Shown here: piece by piece, positions 54,291 through 64,000 of the stretch
Layout: each line of letters starts with the position of its first letter
Position numbering within the stretch: the stretch's first letter is position 1
Source: Capra hircus
Taxonomy: Eukaryota > Chordata > Mammalia > Artiodactyla > Bovidae
Assembly: GCF_001704415.2 (NCBI RefSeq)
Contig: NC_030811.1
Location: 58,455,591 to 58,519,590 of the forward strand
Length of the DNA stretch: 64,000 bases
Direction of reading: 5' to 3'
The notes under the pieces: model-generated
Told to the model about the DNA's origin: nothing
The model's input: the letters and a program-made list of their open reading frames with translations, nothing else
Databases searched by the model: none
Made by a program: the position numbers and the translations under genes

Positions 54291-56317
54291 ACTAAATCGT
54301 ATCCTGGTTGCAAAGATTTGTGGTCCAGTCACCTTGGAGAAAACACTCGGCTCCCAGCAAGTGGACTTAAGAAAATATGCTTTTTCTTTCATGTTTTTGA
54401 AGACAGAATCAGTCATAAAGGGCATTCCTTTAAGACCTTCTGCTTTGAAGTGATAAAAGCTAGATTGAGGGAAGGCTCACAGGCCCCTGATCTGGGCTCA
54501 CCCCTGCCCTTGGAGCCAGGAAATGTGATTTCTTCTGCCATCCCTTTCACTTGCTGCACTTGCTCTGCTTCTTGGGTCTCCAGTGATTCTTTTTTTTTCC
54601 TTAAGAAAAGAAGATAGCTTGGGTTAATTTCAAGTTCTCCACAATTTATCTGTACTGAGCTGGAAGAGTGTTGAGTGGGAAAGGGTTTCATTGTCCACGA
54701 GGGCCTCACAGCTCTTCAACACCCACCACTTCTGCCTCATGTCAAAGGAAAGCAAATAGGTTTATTAAATAGCTGTCAAACTGAATGAGCAAGCACCGAG
54801 AACACACAGAAGGGAGATTGGATTAGAGGTAGAGGACATGCCACACTAAACAAGGGCACAGATTTATGGCCTTGGCCATGCGGCCTAAGAAATGATGCCG
54901 AGGTAGATATGTATGAGGGGGCAGGCGGGGCCAAGGAAGTGAATGGTGAGGTACAGAGGGAAAGGCTGAGGTGTAACATGCTTCCAGAAAAGCCATGCTT
55001 TTCCTTCCAGCACTCAGAACACTGGCAAGTGCAGCCTTTGATTTCCCAGCCTCTCCAGTATTGCATAGACCAAGAAGGTTAGAATTAGTATTGAGTGAGT
55101 CAGTCTGTAGCATCTGTTATATTACTTGTGTTACTTTCAAGCAGGTTTATATTGAGTTTTATGTTATTTGAAACTTATGCATCAAGTAGTGAATATTGAT
55201 CACTTTTTTTGAAATCTTGAAGAGTCTGTATATGAGGTAAAGGAGTTCAGAGTTTAACTATGGGGAATTACGACTCTGAGTAGGAGGATAACTTATGAAT
55301 GTCTTAGATTTATTTTCTTTATTTAGAAAACAATCATCTTACAAAGTGACAAACTAGATGAATATCCACCTGAGTGGTTATTGCAGCCATCCAAGTATAG
55401 AGAAGTGATATTCTGAAAGGAGATGAATTAAGGTAGAAATAAACTCTCGTTTGAGACATGTTGCTAGGGAAGAATTGGTGAAAGCCTATGATTAGAATTC
55501 TTGTATTTATATTAGAAATACCCAGGTGTTCATTTAAATGAAATGAGTCTTTATTATAAGGGTACAGTGGTATCTGACAGGACCTAGGACAAGGGAACTA
55601 GGACTCAAGAGATTAGAGTTGGTGCTCTTTGTCTCTCCTCTTCCCCGCTTTCCCCTCCTCTTCATCATCTCCTTTATGTATCTAAATATTGACTTCCTCT
55701 GCATTCCTGTATTCCAGGGAAGAAAGCAGGTAGCTTCTGAGTTAATACAGCCCTCTTTCTTTCTCTCTCATTTAAAATTCCCATTGAGGGGACTCTGCTT
55801 GGCCCAGCTAGGATGAAGGCTCACCCCTGAACCAATCAGACATGAGCCCAGGAAGAGGGAACAGCGGGGGCAGGGAGTTCGCTTGTGCCAGGTTCCTCTC
55901 TGAATCTTGGAAGGGAATTGTGAAGTGCATTAGCCTAGTGGATGTCCATCCTCTCCAAACTCGGTGCCACTGGATGTGGACCAGAGTGAGCTGGAAAGGC
56001 AGAGGGACAGTTGGTGATGATAGCATGGCTCCTGGTCTGAGTGACTGAGAGAATGTAGCACCATTTATCTGGATGAGAGTTTAAGGTTCCTACAATATAC
56101 TGAACTGTGGACATTTTTAATATAGAGCAGTATGAGCTGGAAAGAAGCAGCCCAAGATTGCTATCACTGACCATGGCATTTTGACTTCACCCATGTTTGA
56201 AGTGATCTGGAGATCCTTTCAATCCTAGTGAAGTGTAAGTTTGAATAGAGACAAGGCCAGTTTGGGGGCAATCGGCATCTGTTAAGATTAAGGAAAACCT
56301 GAGGCTTAGGGAACTAC
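54291..56317. other. Unassigned DNA
   Basis: About 2 kb without a repeat or gene I can name. Opposed frames of about 96-99 codons at 54318-55113 overlap one another and lack domains. Confidence 0.5.
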
Positions 56318-56695
56318 CTTTGTGTTGTTCAGTCGCTCAGTTGTGTCCAACTCTTGGTCACAAAGGATGAAATGTTGGATGGTATCACTGACTCAATGGA
56401 CATGAATTTGAGCAAACTCTGGGAAACAGTGAAGGACAGGGAAGCCTGGTGTGCTGCAGTCCCTGGGGTTGCAAAGAGCTGGACACGACTGAGTGAATGA
56501 ACAATAAATTACTGGTAGTACCAGGTTTTTCTAGCCTTCACTATCTCCTGGAGTTTGCTCAAACTCATGTCCATTGAGTCAGTGATGCCATCCAACCATC
56601 TCACCTCTGTCGTCCCCTTTTCCTCCTGCACTCAGTCTTTCCCAACATCAGGGTCTTTTCCAGTGAGTCGGCTCTTCACATCATCTGGCTTTCCA
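56318..56695. mobile_element. BovB 3'-end fold-back: minus / plus / minus
   Basis: 56322-56356 is the minus-strand BovB 3' end (tgttcagtcgctcagttgtg). 56360-56505 is plus-strand 3' sequence (ggatggtatcactgactcaa to cacgactgagtgaatgaaca). 56523-56695 is again minus (ccttcactatctcctggagt to tcggctcttcacatcatctg). The outer parts fit one minus-strand copy lacking about 30 bp, with a plus-strand copy in the gap. The plus insert (about 56380-56455) can pair with 56525-56600. Confidence 0.88.
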
Positions 56696-56822
56696 TCAGG
56701 GACTTCCTAGGACCTTCCAAGAGTAGAGTGACCCTTTGGCCCCAGAACTTTTATCCTCAGACCAGACTGGAGTGTGGGGAAGGCAGGGCAGAGTCTATGG
56801 CTGCTCTGGCTACTCACATGCT

Positions 56823-57105
56823 GCTGCTGCTGCTACTAAGTCACTTCAGTCATGTCTGACTCTGTGCGACCCCATAGACGGCAGCCCACCAGGCTCCCCC
56901 ATCCCTGGGATTCTCCAGGTAAGAATACTGGAGTGGGGTGCCATTGCCTTCTCCAATGCATGAAAGTGGAAAGTGAAAATTGAAAGTGAAGTCACTCAGT
57001 CGTATCCAACTCTTAGTAACCCCATGGACTGCAGCCTACCAGGCTGCTCCATCCATGGGATTCTCCAGGCAAGAGAACTGGAGTGGGGTGCCATTGCCTT
57101 CTCCA
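56823..57105 (-). mobile_element. BovA2-type SINE dimer with 11-bp target duplication
   Basis: (gct)n end, two BovA units and linker (aatgcatgaaagtggaaagt). actcacatgct occurs exactly at 56812-56822 and 57106-57116. Very similar to the dimer at 25076-25347. Confidence 0.95.
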
Positions 57106-57116
57106 ACTCACATGCT

Positions 57117-57870
57117 ACCTGTTGGCTTTATGCTTTGGAGAACAAGGAGCTGTTAGCCACACCTGGGCTATTATCAGTTTATGAGTGATAATGAGGAAAG
57201 TGGAGAGCTAGGCCCCAGGGTAGGGGTAGCAGGGGTAAGAGTGGGTTACACATGCTATTTCTAACACTCATAGCAGACATTACTAATTGACCAAGGAGTT
57301 ATTTTTCATAGAGTTAAGAGAGAGTCCTTGTCATTGGAGAGCTTCAGACAGCCTGTCATTTCGTTAGTACATATGATTAGCAGAGTCGGTCACCCTGACA
57401 TAGGCAATGGCTGGCAGGGGGAAACAAGTGAGTTTGGGCCCAGCATGGCTGGTTCACACATTTTGTAGAAAACTAAGAGGTTTGTGGCAACAATAAGCAT
57501 GACTCCAACACAAAGTTCTAGCTTCCATGTGAAGGTACCTTAACCTTCTAACCCGTGTTGGTAGAGTGATGCAGATTTTACAAAGGGCTCTTTCTCAGAA
57601 TTTAATTTCATCCTTATAGTAATGCTACTGGGCTAGTGCAAACTCAGTGAACTTATAGATGAAAGGACTGACACCTGAAAATGTGAAAGGTTATCTTCAA
57701 GTTCAACCAGGTGGGACCAGCTCTCTTGTTTTACCTAGAATTGGACAGTCTGACTGCTGGTTAGTGTAGTTTTTACTGCTCCCAATTATAGTTTAATTTG
57801 AGACAACATTCTTCTGCTGACTTGCCTAGCAAAAATAATTTTTCTCAAGTTATATGTCAGGTGATATTCC
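57117..57870. other. Unassigned DNA; weak MIR-like stretch at 57575-57720
   Basis: 57575-57720 has tttaatttcatccttatagt and gaaaggactgacacctgaaa in reverse-complement MIR order, too diverged to be firm. The remainder shows nothing. Confidence 0.4.
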
Positions 57871-57875
57871 TTTAG

Positions 57876-58055
57876 AGTCTTGGTTCTCCAAGTCTGGTGC
57901 AGATCAATGATATCAGTGTCCACTGGGAGTTCATCACAAATGCAGACTCTTTGGCCCCAAGCGAGACCTCCTGAGTTGGAATCTGCTTCTTAATAAGACC
58001 CCTAGCTGATTCACGTGCACAGTAAATTTTGAGAAGTGTTGCTCTAGAAGACTCT
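57876..58055 (+). mobile_element. MER5A-like hAT (Charlie) element
   Basis: ttggttctccaagtctggtg, gggagttcatcacaaatgca, ggccccaagcgagacctcct, gctgattcacgtgcacagta and ttgagaagtgttgctct follow the MER5A order almost end to end. Non-coding DNA transposon fossil of about 180 bp, the usual length. Confidence 0.85.
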
Positions 58056-58670
58056 AGTCCTTTCAAATGTTCCACTGTGGCAAAAGGGATTCTATAGGAA
58101 AAAATGTTTGAGAAACTCTGAGTCTATTTATTCTTTTTATGCATTTGTATATTAAAGGCTTGGGGAAAGTCCTAAAATAAAGAAAATTTAACCTTTCTTA
58201 GCTCAGTGTTTTCCAAATTTGGATGTTCATGGACTGTTTGTATGCGTAACATGTATCAATATACCATGGATTTACTGTTTAACAAAATTTGAGACATGCT
58301 GCCACAGAATAAGACTAGATAAAACCATAACTGCTTTTATGTGTGTAGTGAAAAATAGTTTAAAGAAATACACCATCAAAAATTGATCTGGTAACCAACT
58401 GTTTACATTATCTTCAAGTGATGATAGCACAGCTATTTTAAGGGTACAAATGTGGGAAAATGAAAAAAACAACAACAACAAGATATTCAAGGAAGGGAAA
58501 ACAAAAGTGATCTATGAGAAAAAATGGGTAGCAGTTTGACGTGGGCAGATATGTTTGACCAAGAGAAAAATGGATGAAAGCATAAAAATTTGTTTCATTA
58601 AATTATCACAGTTTTCTACATCATAGCCTTCCATATAAAGGGAAACATTATAAAATGGGATAAGGGCCTA
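58056..58670. other. Unassigned DNA
   Basis: No firm feature. 58200-58310 (cagtgttttccaaatttgga) has a MER-like opening. A short (aac)n lies at 58467-58481. Confidence 0.4.
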
Positions 58671-58674
58671 TTTT

Positions 58675-58850
58675 TTGTCACATATGTGATCCCATTTAAT
58701 CTTTGCAATAATTCTGTGAGATATGTATTGTTAACCTATTTTACAAGTGAAGAAACTGAGGCTCAGAAAGATTTGATCATTTGCCAAGGGTCACATGGCT
58801 GGTGAGCATGATTTCAACAGCATATTTGATGACTTAGAAGCCCAGGCTCG
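58675..58850 (-). mobile_element. MIR SINE
   Basis: gatcccatttaatctttgca, ttttacaagtgaagaaactg, aggctcagaaagatttgatc and gccaagggtcacatggctgg give an unmistakable reverse-complement MIR core. Confidence 0.88.
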
Positions 58851-59535
58851 TTAACCTTTATATAGTTTGGCACAGAAAACATAGTGAGAAGTCTGGGCCT
58901 CTGGAGAACTGGGCCTGATCTCAAGAGTCCTCAGGGTGCAGGGGAGCTGTTGTTCAGGTTGCCAGTCCCTCATGACTCACGCACTTAGCACCAGCTTTGG
59001 GTGTCTGTCTGTGTTCCTGCAGGGGCTGCTCTCGGATCTGGTACATCACACCCAACAATCTGTCTCCTATACTTCAGCTTCCCCCTGAAGCTCCCACCCG
59101 CCACCCCTCAGATTAATAGAAAGAAACTGCCATAGCCTGGCAGCCAGCCACTCCCACCTGAACATGACCAAGTAAAATAGATTATTGAACAAAGAAATGA
59201 ATAGAAAGAATTGAGGGGCTAAGGAGGCAGAGGGACAGCAGCAGCTAAGTTGCCTGTTTCTAAACAACTGCTGCTGGAATAATTGATTGCAGGAAGAGCC
59301 AGACTCGGTTTGGTCTAGTTTGGTGATCACTAACTCAACTACCTAATTTTCAGGGAAAACATTTGTCTCCAGTAAATAAAAACAGAATAAACAGTGATAC
59401 TTATATGCTGCATTTCAGAGAACTTCAGTCACAGGTCGGATGTGCGAAAGGAGACAGCTGGGGAAATCTGGCCTTGGGTGAGCGCAAGTGACAGACAGCA
59501 AGAACGATAACAGTAACAACCAATATCAAGTTATT
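58851..59535. other. Unassigned DNA
   Basis: Nothing I can support in this interval. Confidence 0.45.
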
Positions 59536-59539
59536 GGTG

Positions 59540-59700
59540 ATATTATTGATAAAGTAACCCATTTAGTTGTCAGATTAAGGTGATAAGCATCACTATTATC
59601 CCCATGTTATAGATGATAAAACAGAGGGCCTGAAACTTCACTGATTGGTGCTGAAAGTTACATAACCAGCAGGTGACAAACACTTAGAGGACAGATTCTT
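59540..59700 (-). mobile_element. MIR SINE fragment
   Basis: cactattatccccatgttat, agatgataaaacagagggcc and gttacataaccagcaggtga follow reverse-complement MIR order. Confidence 0.75.
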
Positions 59701-60399
59701 CACCCAATCCTGCCCTGCTGTGGTTTTCTTACAGGGAAAATGAGAGGGTGCTATCAGATTCCTCTTTGCCAAACTTTTGTCGTTTTCTTAACACCTTTGA
59801 ACTTTTTGGCCAGTTCTCAAACAATTAATGCTACTATGTTTTTAGAACTTTTTGTAAACCAACTTTTTTGGGGGAAAGTTTAAATAAGTCTATTGAAAAG
59901 GAAACATATCAAAATGGAGGTTGAAAACTAATGTCTCTTAGCTAGAAGATAAAAAATAAATATGTGAAAAAGATTACTGAGTCTGAGGCATAGTCCTATT
60001 TCTCCTTGTTAAAAAGAGAGGTTAACCAGTGTTATAGATATGTTAGGACCTATTAGATTCCATCCATAATTTTCCTCCTGGATATAATCAGAAGTATTGA
60101 AAGAGAGCAGGAAGACCCTTGCTTATGATTGCACTTGGGGAATCGTTACATTGCCCATTTCTCAAGTCTTTCTCCAATATCATAAAACTGAAACAGCATG
60201 GCAGAATGCTGGGGCTCAGAAGCCTAAAGAGCCTTAAGTCAGTGGTGAGGCTTCTTTGGCTCTGATGGGCCCTGGCTCAGGTTATTTGTGTGCTGATCAT
60301 GCAAAGGGAAATGGTGAGGGCATCTTCTTTACCCAATCAAGAGGAATCTCCTAGCGGTGCTCCAAGCTCCAAAGCATGCAGGTAGTCTTATGGTAGAAG
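59701..60399. other. Unassigned DNA
   Basis: No repeat or gene identified. Confidence 0.45.
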
Positions 60400-60800
60400 T
60401 CTGTGACTACACATCCAGCATGCCTCTCCTTTCAGGCACATGAAGGGACCACACTTCACCACTCACACTTTGACAAAAGCCATGACCCTTTGACTTGCTT
60501 TGGCCAATGAAGCGTGAGGAGAAATGATATAAAATCATTTCCTGGTGGAAGCATTTAAGAGCTAGTGCATGCTCTCTCTTTGACTGCCACGGTGAATGCT
60601 GGGACCTCCTGTGGAGACAGCAGAGAGATAAGGTGGTGATGCCTCCATCAGCATGGGTCCCCAAGTGATCACTGTATGCAGCAAGGCCCCACACCATCCT
60701 AGCTCTCTACTGATTCACGAGACCATTCACATTGTTTTAAGCCACTATAACTTTGCAGTCCTTTGAGGTTAAAGCATAGGCCAGCCTATTCTGACTGATA
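60400..60800 (+). repeat. Old LTR/MER-like repeat, family unresolved
   Basis: tttgacttgctttggccaat, agtgcatgctctctctttga and cacattgttttaagccacta with a final ctgactgata are in the order of an old mammalian LTR/MER-type repeat. No coding content. The name cannot be given by eye. Confidence 0.5.
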
Positions 60801-61050
60801 GAGGGACAGAGCTCTTATACTGACCACCAACGCTACAGATCCAGGCCCTGATCATCTGGTGAGCTCTTCTCTCAGCTGGAAGTCCCCTCTTTGGCCATTA
60901 TTTCTGTCCGTTCATTATCAGCGAACTTGGAAATCTTCAGATGCTTCTGGCATCATCTGTAGCCACAGTTCTGGAAACTCTGCAGATAATGCTCTTACCA
61001 AGCCTTGGTATCCTGAGCCCCCAGGGCATAGTCCCTGGGTACTCATTCTT

Positions 61051-61177
61051 TTTTTTAACTTTTTATTTTGTATTGGATTATAGCTGATTAACAATGTTGT
61101 GATGGTTTCAGGTGAACAGCGAAGGGACTCAGCCATACATATATGTGTATTCCTTCTCCCCCAAACTCCTCTCTCAT
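61051..61177 (-). mobile_element. L1 3' end, short, with diverged 17-bp target duplication
   Basis: T-run, tattggattatagctgatta, gtgatggtttcaggtgaaca and ccatacatatatgtgtattc form a reverse-complement older L1 3' UTR. cctgggtactcattctt (61034-61050) and cctgggttcttgttctt (61178-61194) flank it, 14/17 identical. Confidence 0.87.
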
Positions 61178-61194
61178 CCTGGGTTCTTGTTCTT

Positions 61195-61680
61195 GACCCT
61201 TCACCATAATCAACAACGTTTCTGTAAAATGAGACTGATGTTCCCTGGCTGTGTTAACCTCAGTTAAGTGTGCCCCAGAAGCAAAAGTTCTTGGGCACCA
61301 AGGATTCTAGCATTTAGAGAGAAAGTTCTTTGGATTCACACATGCAACCTCTTCCCTCAGATGCAAACTCACCAGGCTGGCTGGGTCATTTCTTCCATGC
61401 TGTGTTCCATGTCTTCAGCCTCTATCAGGGCCTTCCCTCTCACCAGACATGTTGTATGTGTCAAACCAGAAAGATCTTTTCCCCTGAAGTCTCCTCATCA
61501 GCTGCAGAGAAACAGTGGGCACTAATGGATGTGATGGGAGTATCTGAGTGTCTGCACTGGCCCATCCAGGGCACTCTGTATGTGGTGGCCTTTACAGTTT
61601 CTATGTACATGGGGTCTAATTTTTCCTCATAGACTGTAGGCTCCCCAAAGGAAAGAAATAGTTCTTGATTATGTCTGCAC
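61195..61680. other. Unassigned DNA
   Basis: No feature I can support. Overlapping plus frames of 85 and 100 codons have no domains. Confidence 0.45.
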
Positions 61681-62700
61681 GTGTCTAGTTATCTATTTCT
61701 TCATGACAAGCCTCCTCAAACTAAGTGGTACAAAACAAAAATCATTTTATTATGCCCATGGATTCCAGAGATCATAAATTCAATTGGCACTCTAGGATAT
61801 CAAGAACACTACTTGCAAGCTAACAAGTTAACATGCCACAGTTTTGAGGGTGCAAGCACAAAATATGAGACTTCTAGACCAGAGACAAATGACTTTATTG
61901 CTGACAGCAATAACAGTATTTTGAGTATCAGTATTTTCTCATGTCATTTCCCTGGAACCCAGTTCCCACAGGGTGATGGGATGAGAGCAGGTGACACCTG
62001 CACACAATGGGTAATATTACAGGAGAGGAGCCCTAAGCTTAGGGAAGCTGAATCATTTATAGCAGGAAGTAATGCCTCACATCAACTCCAGAGGAAGGTA
62101 TTTTCTTTACAAAATAGGCTGCTATTTGTTTTCCAAGTTTGCAAGAAAATCTGCCCTTTGTTTCAGAGGCAAGTACAAATCTTTCTCCTGTATTAAAAGA
62201 CGGTCTGGAACAAGGGCAATTTGTGCTTCTCCTTACAAGACATGCAGAAATGCTAGCGATCCAGGGAGAGTTGTCTCCCAATGTGGCAGTGGCTTTTTTT
62301 CTGCACCAACCTATCTAGAGCCTCAGCTGGGAAGACTCACATGGCTGGGGGCTGGAATTATGTGGAAGCCTCTTCATGCACATGTCTCATGGCTGAGCAG
62401 ACTTAAAAACTGTCCTCAGCTGGGACTGTTGGCTGCTACCACCCTCTGTATGGGTTGGGATTCTCACATTATGGCAGCTGGATACGGAAAGGGAATATGG
62501 TAAGAGGGTATGTGGAAAACAATTGAACGAACAGAACCCAAAGGGAAACTGTGTAGTATTTCCCAGCTGGCCTCAAGAGTCATGCAGCTTTGCTTTGCCA
62601 CCTTCTCTTGGTTATAAGCAAGTCATTAGGGCAGCCCAGATGCAAGAGGAGGGTAATTAACCAAGGCCACATTGGAGAGCAATGAGATGGGATACTGTGG
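61681..62700 (+). repeat. Old mammalian repeat, discontinuous, family unresolved
   Basis: Start-like sequence at 61684-61760 (gttatctatttcttcatgac; aactaagtggtacaaaacaa) and later pieces at 62440-62480 (cacattatggcagctggata) and 62600-62640 (ccttctcttggttataagca) occur in the order of a common old mammalian MER/LTR-type repeat. The middle is not recognisable. Frames of 143-171 codons here are not conserved genes as far as I can tell. Confidence 0.4.
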
Positions 62701-62764
62701 TGATTGTCCTTGGAAAGTAGGCCCATGGAGTGTAGTGCCAACCCAAATGCCATAGTTCATGCTT

Positions 62765-63020
62765 AGTGTAGTAGAAAGAAACCAGCCTAAATATCTACAG
62801 GGCTCTGTTTCAGTTTCTGTTGTACCAATAAACTACCTGGCCATGACCTTGGGCAAATCACTTACCTAACTGAGCCCCTGAGATCCTAGTTCCCTGGGAG
62901 AGCACCTGGAGCATAAAAGGAACCTGTCCTTCTTGCTTCACTAGGTTGTTGTGAAAGTGCTTTGAGGGTCCTGGATGTGCCAGACAAATAAGCAAGGGGT
63001 TCTAAGGATTATCTCATATG
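62765..63020 (+). mobile_element. MIR SINE, forward orientation
   Basis: gacctt-gggcaa core (ccttgggcaaatcacttacc), aactgagcccctgagatcct, ggttgttgtgaaagtgcttt follow MIR in the forward direction, unlike most other MIRs in this window. Confidence 0.78.
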
Positions 63021-63296
63021 TGGCTGTCCAGGAGGTACAGTGTCTGCAGACCATCTGCACTGAAGGCTCTCTTGGAGCCTTACTGGATAAGAGGCACAAA
63101 GCTTCAAAATAAATAATGTAACCAAAGCCTTTTAATGCTTATAATCAAGTTACCCATGAAGAGGAGGGGTAGCACCTGGCTTTCTTGCCCTCTAAAGGCT
63201 AGAGAACAATAAAAGGATTAAACATACTGTGAATTAGCTTCTTGGGTGTTCCTAAGTAGGAGCCTCCTGTACCTAGTCAAGAGAAAATGAAGAGAA

Positions 63297-63333
<37 letters not shown>

Positions 63334-63560
63334 TAGTGGCAGGTAGGATTGTGGAGGGAGATGCCAAGAGCAGAATGCATAACTTACCCTGAATGATAGA
63401 GACCCATATCCCACTGCTGAGTACAGTTACCACTACAGGAGACTTAGTAATGGGTACATGCAATTTCCTGTGCCCTCAATGTCCACACCTTAGGACTGAT
63501 TGTGGGTAACAGAAGGGGAAATATTTTTAGTTTAGAACATCAAAAAGGCTTGAAGTGTTG
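63021..63560. other. Unassigned DNA with an (AG)n array
   Basis: Only the AG array at 63301-63329 is identifiable. Confidence 0.5.
63301..63329 (+). repeat. (AG)n microsatellite
   Basis: Fourteen AG dinucleotides, preceded by a purine-rich leader (gaagagaaaggg). The full purine tract runs from about 63280 to 63330. Confidence 0.96.
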
Positions 63561-63564
63561 CATA

Positions 63565-63690
63565 TTAAAGTTGTTGAGCATTTACTATGAGTAGAAATTT
63601 CATAAATCTGGGAGCTGAGTATTATTATTATAAAAGAAGAAACCAGGGTGCAGAGAAGAGAAGCAGATTGCCCAGACTGCATGGCCTGGA
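63565..63690 (-). mobile_element. MIR SINE fragment
   Basis: gagcatttactatgagtaga, aaagaagaaaccagggtgca and gcagattgcccagactgcat give reverse-complement MIR order. The interval 63691-64000 after it is unassigned. Confidence 0.7.
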
Positions 63691-64000
63691 AGGGATAAAA
63701 GGACAACTTAAACTGAATACTGTTTGGCTCCAAAGCCCAGCCTTCTCCATCATTTCCCTTATTTCTTTACCTCTTAGCAGGGGTAAAAGTAGGAGTGTGT
63801 GAGGGTAGAAACTGGAGTAAGAAGAGATCATCCAAGCTATGCCAGCCAAGGATTTGTTGCCATGAGGCATTCTGTCATGTCCCCAGCATCAGCCTGATAC
63901 TTTTGCAGAGTAAGAGTCAAAGGACAGGCAGAGGGAAAACTGCTTGGTCAAGTAGGTGAGTAGTTGCTGAATTTTCAAAGCTTGAGGCTGATTCATTCTG

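Noticed and set aside
61681..62503. 171- and 143-codon overlapping frames
   Set aside because: They lie in old repeat-like DNA, overlap in different frames and show no domain, signal peptide or splice context.

Overview
This window is nuclear DNA of a ruminant, almost certainly a bovid such as cattle, buffalo, sheep or goat. The evidence is the repeat content: many BovB (RTE-type) LINE copies ending in (ACTGA)n-like tails, about fifteen Bov-tA/BovA/BovA2 SINEs, CHR-type tRNA SINEs, ruminant-type young L1 3' ends, and a background of old mammalian MIR, L2, MER5/hAT and L1M fossils. I found no intact host protein-coding gene, rRNA, tRNA, CRISPR or prokaryotic feature. The only recognisable protein sequence is decayed retrotransposon endonuclease and reverse transcriptase (RT). 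The window reads as intergenic or deep intronic DNA shaped by repeated retrotransposon insertion. All family assignments come from recognising sequence by eye, not from a database search.

Layout. 1-4.6 kb: old minus-strand L1 cut by SINEs and by a 1.23-kb BovB with a long RT frame. 4.6-9.7 kb: AT-rich sequence, an L1 3' end, a larger plus-strand L1 3' end and a second L1 3' end facing it tail to tail. 9.7-15.3 kb: mostly unassigned DNA with 5'-truncated L1 and BovB pieces and a MIR. 15.3-18.0 kb: a rearranged BovB with inverted halves. 18.4-22.1 kb: SINE cluster, CHR SINE, (GT)20 and a 0.58-kb degenerate GGT/TGA tract. 22.5-24.1 kb: a short polyadenylated BovB fragment carrying perfect palindromes, then a 0.88-kb BovB. 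24.5-26.5 kb: MIR and an L2 split by two SINEs. 27.8-31.4 kb: hAT fossils and a long ancient L1. 35-38.7 kb: LTR-like DNA, BovB, SINE, an exon-like open frame and a 12 x 49-bp minisatellite. 41-44.8 kb: BovB, SINE, L1M, CHR SINE. 44.9-49.2 kb: an old repeat split by a nearly full-length, 5'-inverted BovB followed by a SINE. 51.4-53.9 kb: L1M containing a small 5'-inverted L1 with a 15-bp target duplication, then possible LTR-like DNA and an A32 run. 56.3-57.1 kb: a minus/plus/minus BovB fold-back and a BovA2. 57.9-64 kb: MER5, MIRs, L1 and old LTR-like repeats.

There are no cooperating genes to describe. The informative content is the mechanism recorded at insertion junctions: target-site duplications (TSDs), twin-priming inversions at both an RTE and an L1, repeated use of one target site, and one BovB piece that carries a poly(A)-type tail inside its RT coding region. 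That last feature is most simply explained by mobilisation through L1 machinery.
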